A DNA stretch of 64,000 nucleotides from Septoria linicola (lineage: Eukaryota > Ascomycota > Dothideomycetes > Mycosphaerellales > Mycosphaerellaceae), in assembly GCA_024114885.1 (NCBI GenBank), contig CP099429.1:1364001-1428000 (forward strand), in the 5' to 3' direction. Shown piece by piece: positions 22,768 through 34,153 of the stretch; within the stretch, counting starts at the first letter, position 1, and the number at the start of each line of letters is the position of its first letter. A program made the translations under genes and the position numbers. The notes under the pieces were generated by a model that worked only from the letters and a program-made list of their open reading frames with translations, had not been told where the DNA came from and did not search any database.

Positions 22768-23585
22768 ATGTCTTCACCAGTCAACGACACTATTCCTTCG
22801 CAGCAATCCGTCCACCAAGTCCAACAAATACCACTTACACAGCTCGACATGCCGGACTACGACCGCGACTGCTGCGTCAAATCGATCATTAGTCGCCGCA
22901 ATGGCCATTTTACTTACTCCCTGACATTCGGAGGCAGCTGTTCTGGCTGGGAAGGCCGAGTCCAAGTCCCAGTCATTCGAGCAAGCCCAGACGTCCGAGA
23001 AGCCTGGAATCGGCATATGGCACGCTTCGCACCAAACGAGAGAGTAGTGGAGGCGATGGAATTCCGTGTTGATCCCCTTAATCCATTTTCTTGCCGTGCG
23101 TAGTTGGCAAAATCATCGAGCTCGGACAGAAGCCAAACGGCACACAATGGTATAAGCGCGCCTTTCGTGTCGAGATCGAAGACTACCAGTACGACGGACA
23201 CGTCTTCACTCGTCGGGACAATGTACGCACGATGGAACAGATCCAAGCAGCTAGGCACGCAGCAGCAAAGCAGCTTGATCAACAGCGTGACGAAGCTTCC
23301 GCGGTGAGGTCAGTCGAAGCAGTACCAACAGCGCAGCCAGCAAAAACCACCTTCGTATTCGCAGCGTATCCTTCAGCTGGAAGAGCTGCCGAAGTCACAG
23401 CAGACGGAATTCATGGGTACGACCTGGCCAGGCACCGAGTCGCGGTGACAGCAACGAGGAAGACCGACACGACGAGGGATGTTCGGTTTCGCTGTGTTCT
23501 GCCACCGGGTTACACGCACTGGTATGAGGGGAGCTTGACTGGTGATATGAGATCGGGGAGATTCGTGGAGATCGAGGAGCCGTAG
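22768..23585 (+). CDS. Hypothetical protein, two frames joined near 23,065-23,103
   Basis: Not recognised. Start ATG 22768 (MSSPVNDTIPSQQS). The first frame runs through YSLTFGGSCSGWEGRVQVPV to a TAG at 23101-23103. A second frame continues with GKIIELGQKPNGTQWYKRAF..YPSAGRAAEVTADGIHGYD and ends at 23585. A 38-nt intron from a GTGTTG donor (about 23,066) to GCGTAG 23103 restores frame, but both its length and donor are unusual, so an indel is also possible. The product would be about 260 residues with no visible signal peptide or membrane segment. Composition looks coding in both parts. Confidence 0.55.
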
Positions 23586-24434
23586 GATGGAAGGTGAGAG
23601 TGGTTGGACTTTTGTTAGTGGACTCTGCAACTTTTGGTTCTCTCTGCGCTTCGTTGATAGCTAGGCCACCGAAGGCAGAGCCCGGGAAGTGTGAGAGGTA
23701 GTGGAGAGGCAGAGAAGACTTCCCTTGCGTTTGGAGTGACTTTCGTGCTCAAAATTTGGAGCATTCATTCTTCTAGTCCTTTGCGTTATAGTTTGCAAGA
23801 TACCCTATCAGCGTGGCGTTAGAGGCTTTACTTCACTTACATCCTGCATAGCTAGCATGCTTCAGCATTCAAAGGTCTCAACTTTACATTGTTTCCGTGA
23901 GCATTGCAGCACCTACGCTCACGCATGCAGCTTTCTCCTCCATATGTGCCGCTCGGCTTACGCGAGAGCTGAAGACCATTTGTTACCTGTTGTGAGGATG
24001 ACTATCAGAAATCGCTCCGTTATGTTGTCTTCCATGGGAACGAGATCACAGTCGGTTGAAGTGGCTAATCAAGGCTAGATCAGAGCTGCATGAGAATTGT
24101 GCGAAACCTCATGTAAGCAGTACTAGCATTGCATAATGCATCAACAGAACATCTCCAAGACTGATGGAATGGTAGTCAAAGTGAAGGGTGAGTAAGCACA
24201 AAGTTTCACTTCACGCCTCGGCTCTCTCCGCTCAAACCTTGCCTCACGGCGCTTGGTGGCTTCGCCAATCGCAGCCTGTTTAAATGAGCATTGCCAATTC
24301 GGCATAGGTTTCAAGGCGTCTTGGAAGATGAGGTGCATCAAGACATTCTCCCTTCCTGCGTCTTCGCGCGAAAGATAAGTTGTATCGCATTTGATTCAAC
24401 GCCCCTCACGAAAAGAGAGCATAATCGCGACAAG
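23586..24434. other. Intergenic
   Basis: No gene recognised; the right end is the promoter and leader of the RlpA-like gene. Confidence 0.5.
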
Positions 24435-25100
24435 ATGGCCACGGCGCATGACAAGGAGATGGGGTTCTCAAAAGAGACACAAGTACCTGAATGGGAACAC
24501 ATCGCAGCGGCAGGAGCAGACGGCAGCGTCAAGGAAGATGCACGAGCACCGCGACAGTCCACGCGAGACGCGTTGAGCGCGAAGTTCGACGCGATTCTCC
24601 CACCACATCGAACGTATTTACGCCTAAGCCGAAAGCGCTTCCTGATAGCACTTACATGCTCTCTCCTCGCGCTCCTGGCATTAATCATCGGACTCGCCGT
24701 CGGCCTCAGCGGTTCCTCCTCGCGATCGCAGAATCTACCACTCCCGAACAACAGCGAAACACACACCGGAGAGCTGACATACTTCGCAACCGGCCTCGGC
24801 GCATGCGGCGAGACGAACAAGAACGGCGATAAGATTGTGTCGGTGTCGCATTTATTATTCGATGCATCAGGATCGACGTCTAGCAATGGAGGTAATTCTA
24901 ACGCCAATCCGCTCTGCGGGCGGATGTTGCGGGCGCAGAGGTACAATGAAGCTGTTGGCGCAATGAGGAGTGTGGATTTGCGGGTTGTGGATCGCTGTAC
25001 GGGCTGTGCACCTACGGATCTGGATATCACGGAGGATGTGTTTAAGATTTTGGCGGATGTTGATTTGGGAAGAGTTGAGGTTACTTGGGCGTGGTTGTGA
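24435..25100 (+). CDS. RlpA-like double-psi beta-barrel protein with N-terminal membrane anchor
   Basis: Single exon, 221 residues; ATG at 24435 (MATAHDKEMG). The N-terminal ~85 residues are hydrophilic, then RFLIALTCSLLALLALIIGL forms one membrane helix, making a type II membrane or signal-anchored protein. The C-terminal ~105 residues match the RlpA/expansin-like double-psi barrel of fungal small secreted proteins (GELTYFATGLGACGETN, NPLCGRMLRAQR, VVDRCTGCAPTDLDITEDVF, GRVEVTWAWL), with conserved Cys residues and the CTGC-x-x-x-DLD segment near the end. Such proteins are related to expansin-like and Asp f 7-like wall proteins; catalytic activity is not established. Cell-surface location is inferred. 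Confidence 0.82.
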   Translation: MATAHDKEMGFSKETQVPEWEHIAAAGADGSVKEDARAPRQSTRDALSAKFDAILPPHRTYLRLSRKRFLIALTCSLLALLALIIGLAVGLSGSSSRSQNLPLPNNSETHTGELTYFATGLGACGETNKNGDKIVSVSHLLFDASGSTSSNGGNSNANPLCGRMLRAQRYNEAVGAMRSVDLRVVDRCTGCAPTDLDITEDVFKILADVDLGRVEVTWAWL

Positions 25101-25923
25101 AGCAGATTACGCGTGAGATGTAATCTCGATCGAGCTTCAGCTTGCCGAATGTCTCTAGTACGAATTGCATGTATCAGATTAGCAGAACACTGCGAGCTTT
25201 GCATCGTGGACAATGAGTTTCAGTGACTCTGGGCAGATGTGTATCTCTCCACCATCGCGGTCCTCATAAACAGTGACCAGTCACAAGTACTCGAGGCTGT
25301 TCTCGATCTCGTATGACTGTCGACTACCAGGCAGTGATCAAGAAATGTAACATCAAGAACCATGAGCACAGCCTTGCCCGTTGCCATCGATGTTGTTGAT
25401 CAACAAACTCATAATCCCTGCTCATTGCTGACATCACTCTTCGGGACTCCCATGTCCCCTGCAATTCCGAACGCTCATTCCTCCTTATCACCAACAGTCT
25501 CGACACAAAGTTTGACAAGCCACTGGTCGCATGTCTTCAAACTGCATACAAAGAGGACTTCTGATGTGGTGCAATTATGAGCAGATGCCGACCGGGCCCT
25601 GCGGAAGGATGAGATGACTTACCACTATCGTCTGCCGTGTCTCCACAATAATGGCAGAAGGCCCTCTGACGTCTCCAAGATGCTCGACCTCGCTGCCGGC
25701 GATAGGGCAGAGATCTCTAAGTTAATGTCTCTAATTTGGACGCCTTGACTGCCGCATTTCTAAGCTTCGCACTCTTCATGATGCCGAGATAAGTATTTGG
25801 TACAGCTCCATATGTCCGTGTCACAATCATCGAACGCGTCTTCTCCTATTGTGACAGCTAGAAGACATTGGCAAATCACAGCATGACAATAAACGCTGAA
25901 GCATTAACCCACACATCGCCATT
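25101..25923. other. Intergenic
   Basis: Promoter region of the MFS gene; no gene recognised. Confidence 0.5.
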
Positions 25924-27636
25924 ATGACTCTAGAGAAAAGTCTAGCTCAGGATGTAGCACCAGGTGATGGAGAAAGACGAAGGGAAGAAGTAGAGGATGG
26001 AGTTTATGACGACGACAGAGATCCACGCAGCATCACACGACAGTACACCGAGAGTTCCAGTCGAAATGGCCAGTTAGCCGCACCACTCAAGCTCGAACGA
26101 AGCCGGTCGTCAGCCCGATCACAACGATCATACCACCTACAGGATGGCTACACGATAGACGCCGATGACGACGACGATGACCACAAAGAGATGCGCAAGC
26201 AAAAGGAGGTGGACGGCTCGCCAGATTCTGAGAAGGACTTCGAAGTTCAGTTCGACGGAGAAGATGACCCATACAATCCGAAGAACCACGCGAATTGGCG
26301 CAAATGGGTTATCGTCTGCATTGTCTCAAGCAGTTCTCTGTGTGTGACTTGCGCGAGCGCCATGTACACGTCCACATACAGACAGCTTGAGACCGAGTTT
26401 CATGTCTCGCGGCTAGCAGCGACAGTGGGCCTGACGACCTTTGTCTGCGGGCTTGGCCTAGGACCAATGTTTCTATCACCACTTTCCGAGTTCTACGGGA
26501 GGAGGATCATCTACATATGTGCATTCGGCATGTATCTGGTCTGGCTGGTACCCTGTGCCGTAGCGCCGAACATTGCCACAATGCTCATTGCCAGATTCTT
26601 TGATGGACTCGCTGGCAGTGCTTTCCTTAGTGTGGCCGGTGGCACAGTCGGCGACATGTTCCGTCGAGACCAGCTCAGTGCACCAATGATGATCTACACG
26701 GCCAGCCCCTTCGTAGGACCGGAAGTGGGGCCCGTCGTGGGAGGTTTCATCAACCAGTACACGGATTGGCGATGGACTTTCTATGTGCTCATCATCTGGG
26801 CGGGCATACAGTGGCTGATGATTGTTCTGTTTGTCCCAGAGACTTATGCTCCAGTCCTGCTGCGACGAAAAGCAGAGAAACTGCGACAAGATACTGGCGA
26901 TCAACGATACAAGGCACCAATCGAGATCATGGACAGATCGGTCGTTCAGACTGTCTTGTGGTCTTGCATCAGACCATTCCAGCTCCTCTTCTTCGAGCAG
27001 ATGTGTCTGAACCTGTGCCTTCTGTCCGCAATTCTGCTTGGTATATTATACTTATTCTTTGGCGCATTTGCAGTCGTCTTCCAGAATAACCATGGCTTCA
27101 ACGAATGGCAGACTGGTCTCACATTCCTGGGTATCTTCGTTGGCATGTTGCTTGGCGTCTCGTGCGATCCTCTCTGGCGACGGCGATATATTCGACTTGT
27201 CGAGCAGAACAATGGTATCAGCGAACCCGAGTTTCGCCTTCCGCCTACAATTCTCGGTGCTATCATCGTTCCCATATCACTATTTGGCTTTGGCTGGACG
27301 ACTTACAGCCATGTGCACTGGATTGTACCTATCATCTTCTCCGTCTTCTTCGGTCTGGGAAACATCTTTTGCTTCAGTGGCATCTTCACGTTTCTGGTTG
27401 AAACCTACCCGCTCTATGCTGCGTCAGCCCTGGCTGCCAACAGTTTTGCCAGATCGAGCTTTGCGGCGGGCTTTCCACTATTTGGTGTGCAAATGTATGA
27501 GAAGTTGGGCTATCAGTGGGCTTCCTCGGTGCTAGCCTTGATTGCGCTCGCGATGACTCCTTTCCCAGTCTTGTTCTTCAAGAAGGGAAAGAAGTTGAGG
27601 GCGAACTCGAGGTTTGCAAATCCTAAGCAAGCGTGA
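25924..27636 (+). CDS. MFS transporter, drug:H+ antiporter (DHA1-type)
   Basis: Single exon, 570 residues, ATG 25924. A hydrophilic, acidic N-terminal ~120 residues ends in DDPYNPKNHANWRKW, a typical start of fungal DHA1 exporters. About 12 helices follow. Motif A-like GPMFLSPLSEFYGRRIIY lies after TM2. Loop residues GGTVGDMFRRDQLSAPMMIY and FVGPEVGPVVGGFI match motif C-type sequence of antiporters. The central loop (APVLLRRKAEKLRQDTGDQRY) separates the two halves. Likely plasma-membrane efflux of drugs, polyamines or metabolites; the substrate cannot be told. No neighbouring biosynthetic genes suggest a specific product. Confidence 0.9.
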   Translation: MTLEKSLAQDVAPGDGERRREEVEDGVYDDDRDPRSITRQYTESSSRNGQLAAPLKLERSRSSARSQRSYHLQDGYTIDADDDDDDHKEMRKQKEVDGSPDSEKDFEVQFDGEDDPYNPKNHANWRKWVIVCIVSSSSLCVTCASAMYTSTYRQLETEFHVSRLAATVGLTTFVCGLGLGPMFLSPLSEFYGRRIIYICAFGMYLVWLVPCAVAPNIATMLIARFFDGLAGSAFLSVAGGTVGDMFRRDQLSAPMMIYTASPFVGPEVGPVVGGFINQYTDWRWTFYVLIIWAGIQWLMIVLFVPETYAPVLLRRKAEKLRQDTGDQRYKAPIEIMDRSVVQTVLWSCIRPFQLLFFEQMCLNLCLLSAILLGILYLFFGAFAVVFQNNHGFNEWQTGLTFLGIFVGMLLGVSCDPLWRRRYIRLVEQNNGISEPEFRLPPTILGAIIVPISLFGFGWTTYSHVHWIVPIIFSVFFGLGNIFCFSGIFTFLVETYPLYAASALAANSFARSSFAAGFPLFGVQMYEKLGYQWASSVLALIALAMTPFPVLFFKKGKKLRANSRFANPKQA

Positions 27637-28239
27637 TAGTATAGAACGCAGACACAATTCGAATGAATCATTCTCCGTCCGGCATCTAGACTGGTGCCTG
27701 CTCGCTCTGCATTATTCAGTCACGGTCTTTCAACTGCTTGATGTCACTTTGCTAACTTTCAGTTACCAGACTATAAAGGCGCTCATGAACAGCTCGCTGT
27801 CGTGCTTAGAGCAAGCTGGAGTCGTAGTGCACGGTGCCAGAGAACTGATCGGCAGACATACGAAGCATTTACGAAGTGGAGATTCCCAGAGCTTGGCTTC
27901 CTAGGCGATCGTCACATGTGGCCGTGCTTGGCGATCAGGAAGAAGTGTTTATCCTGGTCGTCAAAAGCATCTCATGGCTCGCGGTGCTCATGGGAAGTAT
28001 GCCACAGCCATGTCCAAGGTCGGGGAGCACTTGTACCAGATTGACAGCGGGTGCTCGAAATGCGGGAGAAAACAACACCTCTTCGTGTACTAGAACTGCC
28101 AGCTCACACAATTGAGATGCAATGGTCATCGTAGCATCATCATACTTGACAGCTGAGGCGATCCGATATGCCGTAGGTGTAACAACAAAAAAACACGCCT
28201 GGTCAAGCATATTTCTGTCGTACACTGTTAGCATCATCT
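27637..28239. other. Intergenic
   Basis: No gene recognised between the MFS and NTF2-like genes. Confidence 0.5.
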
Positions 28240-28887
28240 ATGCTTCGAACTTTCTCCAGATCGAGCTTGCTTCACACCATCACAGCCCGCAGAATGACTA
28301 CACTATCAGGTCGCCAGCCTAGTGCTGCAGAGAAGACTATCATTGATGAGGTTCTCTCACTCTACCAGCTCAACCCCAGTGGTAAAGCCATTCTCAGTAC
28401 CCAGCCTCACTTTCCGCTCCACTAACGACCCGCAGACAAAGCCTACTCCCACTACCGCACCGACGCCGTCTTCCACGACCCAGTCAGCATTGCTCGAGGA
28501 AAAGAGAGCATCATGTCCCAATTCAACGGCATGCCCAAACTTTTCTCTTCGTCCACCACACAATCCTGCTCAGTCCTCGAGCCTTCTCAAGCGACTCAGC
28601 AGTCCTCCCGCGCCAGCACACACGCCGGCCAGGGTGGAGCGATCGTCCTCGATCTCACACAACACTACGTCTTCAAGGGTGACAAGACACCGGAGAAGAC
28701 TGTGAATAGCAAGATTACTTTGCAACTGGATAATGAAGGCATGATTCAGCACCACGAGGAGGAGTGGGACCATGAGAAGAATAAGACGGGCGAAGATGGA
28801 TTTATGGGCAAGATTCAGGAATGGAGGAAGAAGGCTGATGCGAAGCTCGTGGAGGCTGGGGTTAGCAGTGATCCGAAGAAGATATAG
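28240..28887 (+). CDS. NTF2/SnoaL-like small protein
   Basis: Two exons: 28240..28381 and 28436..28887; intron 28382..28435 (GTAAAG, CACTAACG branch, CCCGCAG), giving 197 residues. After a short N-terminus that could be a mitochondrial presequence (MLRTFSRSSLLHTITARR; an alternative start is MTTLSGRQ), the helix EKTIIDEVLSLYQLNPS and the segment YRTDAVFHDPVSIARGKESI resemble the cone-shaped NTF2/SnoaL fold. A strand-rich part (GAIVLDLTQHYVFKG, ITLQLDNEGMIQHHEEEWD) follows. Ends in a charged tail. No catalytic role can be assigned. Confidence 0.75.
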
Positions 28888-29849
28888 CCTGTCATTGAGG
28901 GACTGTCACACTAGATGAATGTAACAGTCGTTACTAGAATTTGATACTGCTGCTTCCACATCATTTTCTCCCACCGTCGTCTGCGTGCCGGCGATACTCC
29001 TTGCGGCTCAAGTGCCATTTGATAGCTCAAGGAGTCGAGCGATTTCTGGAAGCTGCGCACGAGAAGACGTCGCATAATGGCCGATTACCAACCTTATCAT
29101 CCGCATGACTTGGGCCGTGCTTGTTCTGCGTGTTAGCGCGAAGCTATGCTTCAAATGGTCCAACTGATGTGCTCGAAACTCTGCCACCTACCATCAGCAA
29201 CGAGAACTCCAGTCTTTCGTACTGCATAATAGGCAGCTGAACGAATGATCGTCGAGAGCTATACTCCAGCTCGGTTCTTATGGTACGCAGAAGGCAGATC
29301 GAATGCTGTATTGGGATTTGTTCGCCATGCCTGTGAACATCAATCTGGAGCAGAGGATCGCTACTTCCATCCCCACAAGTCGATGATCACGTACTCTGCA
29401 TTGGTGGTCAGACTTAGAGATCATGCCACTGACTGTATCAGAGTTCGCAGAACCAGGTTAGCTACCCATGTCCATGCAGTCCACGCTTTGTACCAGATTT
29501 ACTCCGGGCTCGTACCGTTCATTGATTCGAAGGCTTCAATAGGGTGCGATGGAATTACAACGGCCAAGTTGAGCTGCGAACTCTCGAAACATCGATGCTG
29601 AGAACCGACCCGAGGGGGCCTTATGATTGGCGTACTCCAGACCCAGATGCCTGGCATGGAGTTCATCAGTCAATTCGTTGCCATGCGTCGATAGTGATGG
29701 AGTGACAGGTCTCTACGACTATGTGTTCTTCTTGAGCACACGAGCGTCCGCTGTTGCGGTAAGCTTTGCCACATTCCATCATCACCTTGGGTTCTCGAAA
29801 GCCCCTATTGTCTTTGTTGCATTGTCTTGTTCTGTGCTCTCCGCCGAAT
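28888..29849. other. Intergenic
   Basis: No gene supported. A 118-codon frame at 29245-29601 has no family resemblance and lacks splice support. Confidence 0.45.
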
Positions 29850-31243
29850 ATGGTCGGTACGGGGCACTTCTTCAACGGCAGCTGCACCGCAATTGGTCCT
29901 TACTGTCCCGTTGAGAACAGCGTCTATGGCTATTATCCACATCTTGGGATCAATGTCTTCCTCGTGACAACCTTCTCATGCTTGGCTGTCATTCATGTCT
30001 ATCTCGGGATCTGGAAGAAGACCTACTTTTATGCAGGACTACTCATATTGAGTTGTGCAGGCGAGGTGGGCGGCTATGTCGGACGTCTCATGCTTCATCA
30101 GAACCCCTACGACGACGTTGGATTCTCCTTGGAGCTCTGCTGCTTAGCATTTGCACCCAGTTTCCTCGCTGCTGCGGTACATGCTACTCTGAAACACGTA
30201 AGTGCAGTGGCACGTTTTGGAGCGACATTCATGGATGGGAGACATCAGATGCTAACCTGCCGGTTCTAGATCACGCTTACCTTTGGTGCTACCACATCGA
30301 TCTTACCACCGCCAATGTACACCTGGATGTTCATTGCTATGGACATGGTATGCTTAGCGCTGCTGGCCCTTGGCGGGTCTCTTGCTGGCAACGCCAGAGT
30401 CGGTCCCGATACTGGGATGGCGGGCTACGTTCTGATCATCGCTGGCATCGTTGTGCAGATCCTGACTCTTGTCATATTTGCCGGACTTGTATGCGATTAC
30501 CTGTATCGAACGCGTCGAGCTTGGCACAATGTGCCATTTACAGCCACAAAACTTCTGGACACCCTGAAGTTCAAGCTGTATGTTACTGGCGTATCGATTG
30601 CGTACACCGGTGTTCTGGTTCGATGTATCTACCGCGTGGTCGAACTTTCTGGCGGCTGGCCGAATGGCGTAATGCGATCACAAGCCGCGTTCGTGGTGTT
30701 TGAGAGCTGGTAAGACATTCTCCGGGACACTGGTCTTTCCAGACTTGGCTGACATTTTGAAGTGCAATTCTGGCAGCTAGCCTAGCCTTCACACTGTTTC
30801 ATCCCGGCTTCTGCTTTGCACTGTCCAGGCAGTCTCGTTCTAAGCAGCGGAAATGGAGGATCACCTTTTCAGAGCCCATGACGCAGGAGCGCCGGGGAGA
30901 CCTTGAAATGATCTGTCAAGGCGTGCCAGGCAATGCAGGTGCGTCGACACAACAACTGTCAGAACTGCCAAGTCCATTCGATACACAATTTGCGGCAAAA
31001 CGACTGAACTCGACCGTGGCCACGCTTGCTGCAAAGCCCAGCCAAGCAAGTCTCTCCAAGAAGCCGACAGAGACCTGGTATTCTGTTGGAAGCGAAGGCA
31101 GCAGCAGTGCGGAAGCTCGTCAATCGTTCGCTGCTCGTCGAGCTCAGGATCCCAGGGAGGGCTCACGCGAGACGTGGTATTCCGATGCGACACTCAAAGA
31201 GGCCGATGTGGATATCACAACACCTTACGGCCAGTCTTTTTGA
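29850..31243 (+). CDS. RTA1-like seven-helix membrane protein
   Basis: Fungal lipid-translocating exporter/RTA1 family, linked in yeast to resistance to amphipathic toxins. Start ATG 29850 (MVGTGHFFNG). Exons 29850..30197, 30270..30709, 30763..31243; introns 30198..30269 (GTAAGT, GCTAAC, TTCTAG) and 30710..30762 (GTAAGA, GCTGACA, TGAAG). 422 residues. Seven hydrophobic segments include INVFLVTTFSCLAVIHVY, YFYAGLLILSCAGEVGGYVGR (family motif E-x-x-GY-x-x-R), APSFLAAAVH, FIAMDMVCLALLALGGSLAG and a last helix AILAASLAFTLFHPG created by splicing. The tail of ~120 residues is hydrophilic and Ser-rich, longer than typical members (~300-350). Substrate unknown. Confidence 0.9.
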
Positions 31244-32217
31244 GCCACAAGGACAATGCTGTTTCTGGTTTCTACGATTTGAAGCAAGAATGGCGATCAT
31301 CATGGCCGGTTCTGCGGCTTATTGTGTAAGGAAGCATTCGTGCTACGAGAAACACGTGTCACGAATTCGTAGCATTTGTAGTCCAGCATCCAGGTTGCCA
31401 TTGCATGACTTGCGTTTTTCAATCCGCCCTCGAAATGAAGCCCGATACCAATCTGCGAGATGGCTGCGGACAATGCGTGTGTTGCATGTCCTGTCGCAGG
31501 ATACGCATGGTGTACGCGTTGTGAGCAGTGACATCTCTGGCCAGCCTTGGCAGGCACGAACTTGGCACAATTTCGGCCCCAGAAGAGACACTCTTGGTGC
31601 ATACAACGACAATCAGCACCTTACTGCTACACAATACCTGGCTTGTGGGTTCTTTGCGGCGTTGCGGCCAGGCAATCTGCTCCTCCGCCGCCTTAATCGC
31701 GTGTCACTTGTTGTTCGTCACGCTATCATGACTAGAAGGACACATGTAACAGCATGCTTTGCACGCACTACGCGATCGTTGTGACTTTGCTCGAGGCGAC
31801 AGTACCCCTTGTAGATGGTGCGACTATCTTATCAGCTCAAGTTCCAGGCCGCAGTCGCTTCAGATACTGCGGTGACAGCAATGATTCTCTCAGGAACGAG
31901 ACATAACACGCTGGTTGCATGAACAAGAGCCGCTTAATCCGAAGTTTTTGTGCAACTGGCGAAAGACCCTGTGAGTAGTGAAACGACATAGCGGCAATCA
32001 TTTTCATCGACTCTCGGGACTGATGTCGAAAAGAGATCAATTTGACTAAGGAAGCTTCTTCCGAAAAGGCTTGATAGACAGTACGCTGAAAGACCTTTCG
32101 ATGCATGTCCATGACTGCAGAGCAGTATTATCGCACATCGAAGCCTGGACAGATGGTCAGCATGAAATCGACACAAAGACAAATTGCATTCGACTTACCT
32201 CACACTGACACGCCGCT
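31244..32217. other. Intergenic
   Basis: No gene recognised between the converging RTA1-like and small secreted protein genes. Confidence 0.45.
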
Positions 32218-32529
32218 TTACTCATCAGCAAGCGACTCCGTATCCCTCGCAGCCTTTGGCTTAGTCTGGCACTTGCCTCCGCAACAGCAAGGACAATCGT
32301 AGCCGGATCCATTCCAGCAGCAGAGACTGAGATACTGCGAGCAGAACTGCAGGTCTTCAGCATATGTAGCACAGCAGTTGTAGCCGTTTTCCAATTGGCA
32401 TGGCGCTGGACATTCTTGCGTTTGACGCTCGAACAGGCGAGGGTTGGGAGTCCGGAGGTTTTGGCCTGCGAGAGAGGTCGCTGTGGCGAGGGAGGTGAAG
32501 AGGACGATGGCTGTGGTGGAGAGCTTCAT
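32218..32529 (-). CDS. Small secreted cysteine-rich protein
   Basis: 103 residues, ATG 32529. MKLSTTAIVLFTSLATATSLA is a clear signal peptide. The mature part is short and holds 12 cysteines (CPAPC, NCC, QFC, LCC, DCPCCCGGKC), more than 10 percent of residues, and ends in a charged tail (TKPKAARDTESLADE). Small, secreted and Cys-rich is the usual profile of candidate effectors or surface defence-like proteins of fungi. No known fold is recognised and no pathogenic role is shown. A TATA-like element is not obvious. A GTAAGT lies just after the stop, so a 3' intron is possible. Confidence 0.72.
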   Translation of the reverse strand: MKLSTTAIVLFTSLATATSLAGQNLRTPNPRLFERQTQECPAPCQLENGYNCCATYAEDLQFCSQYLSLCCWNGSGYDCPCCCGGKCQTKPKAARDTESLADE

Positions 32530-33077
32530 GGTTGGTGTCGTTATATTGTGTTATTTTAAAATGGGAAAGAGGCGTATGAGCGGTGAGTTCTGGGAGTGTC
32601 CGCTCAGGTCCTTTTTGACGATTACCAAGAGGGACTGACGGGACTGGAGAAATTCTTATACGCTCAGTAAGAAGGATTGATGCCAAGATGCTGGTGGAGG
32701 GGAGAATCCTTCAGGTACGACGTGGACTCCACTGGTATGCATGAACGCAGCAATTTGTGCAAGGGTTAGCTGCACGCTACATTGCAACTGTTCGTATCGT
32801 CTGTCTTAGGCAGGTCTGCGTGGTATGGTCGGCGGAGAGATCTTCCGAACTGTGCACAAGGCAAGCGAGAGGTGAGAAGTGAAGTGAAGGTGCCTTCCCT
32901 GTCGTCCAGATTGATATGCAACTAACAGGCGCTAGCGCAGCCACACTTGCCGTGAGTGTTTGCACTGGAAACATCACAACTCGCGTCAACATCAAACAGA
33001 TTTTCAATATCTGTCTCCAACTTGCGACTCTGAGCCAACTTGTGGAGATATCCTAACGTGACTTCCAAACGCATACC
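32530..33077. other. Intergenic, divergent promoters
   Basis: Between the leftward small secreted protein and the rightward MYND gene. Nothing else recognised. Confidence 0.5.
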
Positions 33078-33959
33078 ATGGACCCGTTCTTCCAGAATCC
33101 AGGTCCGTATTCCTGCGAAGGTCTAAAGTTATTCGAGCCTCTCCCAGATGGCCGCGTATGGGCAGCAGTCCCCAAGATGGTGCCGTCAGATGGCTCGCCG
33201 CGCTTTCAAGGACGACCTGCCATGATCATGTGCGCCAACCTGCCCATCAGAAAAGAAGAACATCAGTGGACGGAAGTGCCCATTGCTGCTCAGCTTGGCT
33301 TCGAGCTTGAAGTCGCTCCATTCCCGTACATGAACAATCAAATGGCCAATTTCGCCGTTGGTCCACTGTTCATGGACGGCGACCCAGCGTCGCCCACTTT
33401 CACATACTGCACGCGCAGACCATTCCCTGTTGGGCATCACGCAATCGTTCGCAAAGACGGCAAGTCGTTTGATGACGGTCAGTTCACCTGTTTGCTGGAG
33501 TACCTACAGATGGAGATCAACAGCAAGCTAGGACTGGAGTGCAAGAAAGCCAAGACTAGGGAGGAACTTCAGACCAGAACAGTCGCCATCATGAAGAAGC
33601 TGACACCAGAGGCCTTCCATGCCTACTACATCGAATACCAGCGGCGTATAGTCGCACAAGACTGCGGGTTTGATGAATACCTTCTAAGTCTGCGCGAGCA
33701 TGGACTCGATCCTCTGAAACTCAAGTCTCCAGTTGAAGTCACTACAGACGCGCAAGTCGCACCCGCGTGTGGAGGTTGCGGTGCAGTTTTTGGGGAAGAA
33801 GGCAGACCTCTCTTGGCTTGTAGCCGGTGCAAGATCAGACGGTATTGTGGCTCCGTGTGCCAGAAGGAGGACTGGAAGATGCACAAGATCGTTTGCGGTG
33901 GCAAGAAGGTGAAGAAGGTCCTGGACACTCCTCTCATGTTCACCTGCAAGGATGGCTAG
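33078..33959 (+). CDS. MYND zinc-finger protein
   Basis: Single exon, 293 residues, ATG 33078 (MDPFFQNPGPYS). A C-terminal MYND finger at about 230-272 is complete: CGGCGAVF, CSRCKIRRYCGSVCQ, DWKMHKIVC, with the YC..CQ..W..HK..C pattern. The N-terminal 220 residues are unlike SET or TPR domains I know; they contain PFPYMNNQMANFAVGPLFM and the helical stretch EAFHAYYIEYQRRIVAQDCG. MYND fingers bind proline-rich partners, so a protein-protein adaptor role is likely but the partner is unknown. Unlike the broken MYND gene at 9.5 kb, its finger is C-terminal and intact. Confidence 0.85.
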   Translation: MDPFFQNPGPYSCEGLKLFEPLPDGRVWAAVPKMVPSDGSPRFQGRPAMIMCANLPIRKEEHQWTEVPIAAQLGFELEVAPFPYMNNQMANFAVGPLFMDGDPASPTFTYCTRRPFPVGHHAIVRKDGKSFDDGQFTCLLEYLQMEINSKLGLECKKAKTREELQTRTVAIMKKLTPEAFHAYYIEYQRRIVAQDCGFDEYLLSLREHGLDPLKLKSPVEVTTDAQVAPACGGCGAVFGEEGRPLLACSRCKIRRYCGSVCQKEDWKMHKIVCGGKKVKKVLDTPLMFTCKDG

Positions 33960-34153
33960 GCGAAAGTGTCTGCATGATGAGTAGCGAAGAAGGTATCGGC
34001 AGCACGTAGCCGAGCGTTTGCGCCACAAGATCATGTGGACGACGTGGTTTCAGGTGCTCAGATATTATGTCAGCATATCGGATGCTTCTGTGCAGGGTCA
34101 GTTGACTGGCAGATCTCGTATATACCAGCAGCTTACTTCACAAACCTGTAACA

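Noticed and set aside
24338..25213. 291-codon minus-strand frame under the RlpA-like gene
   Set aside because: Shadow of the plus-strand gene, which has the domain motifs.
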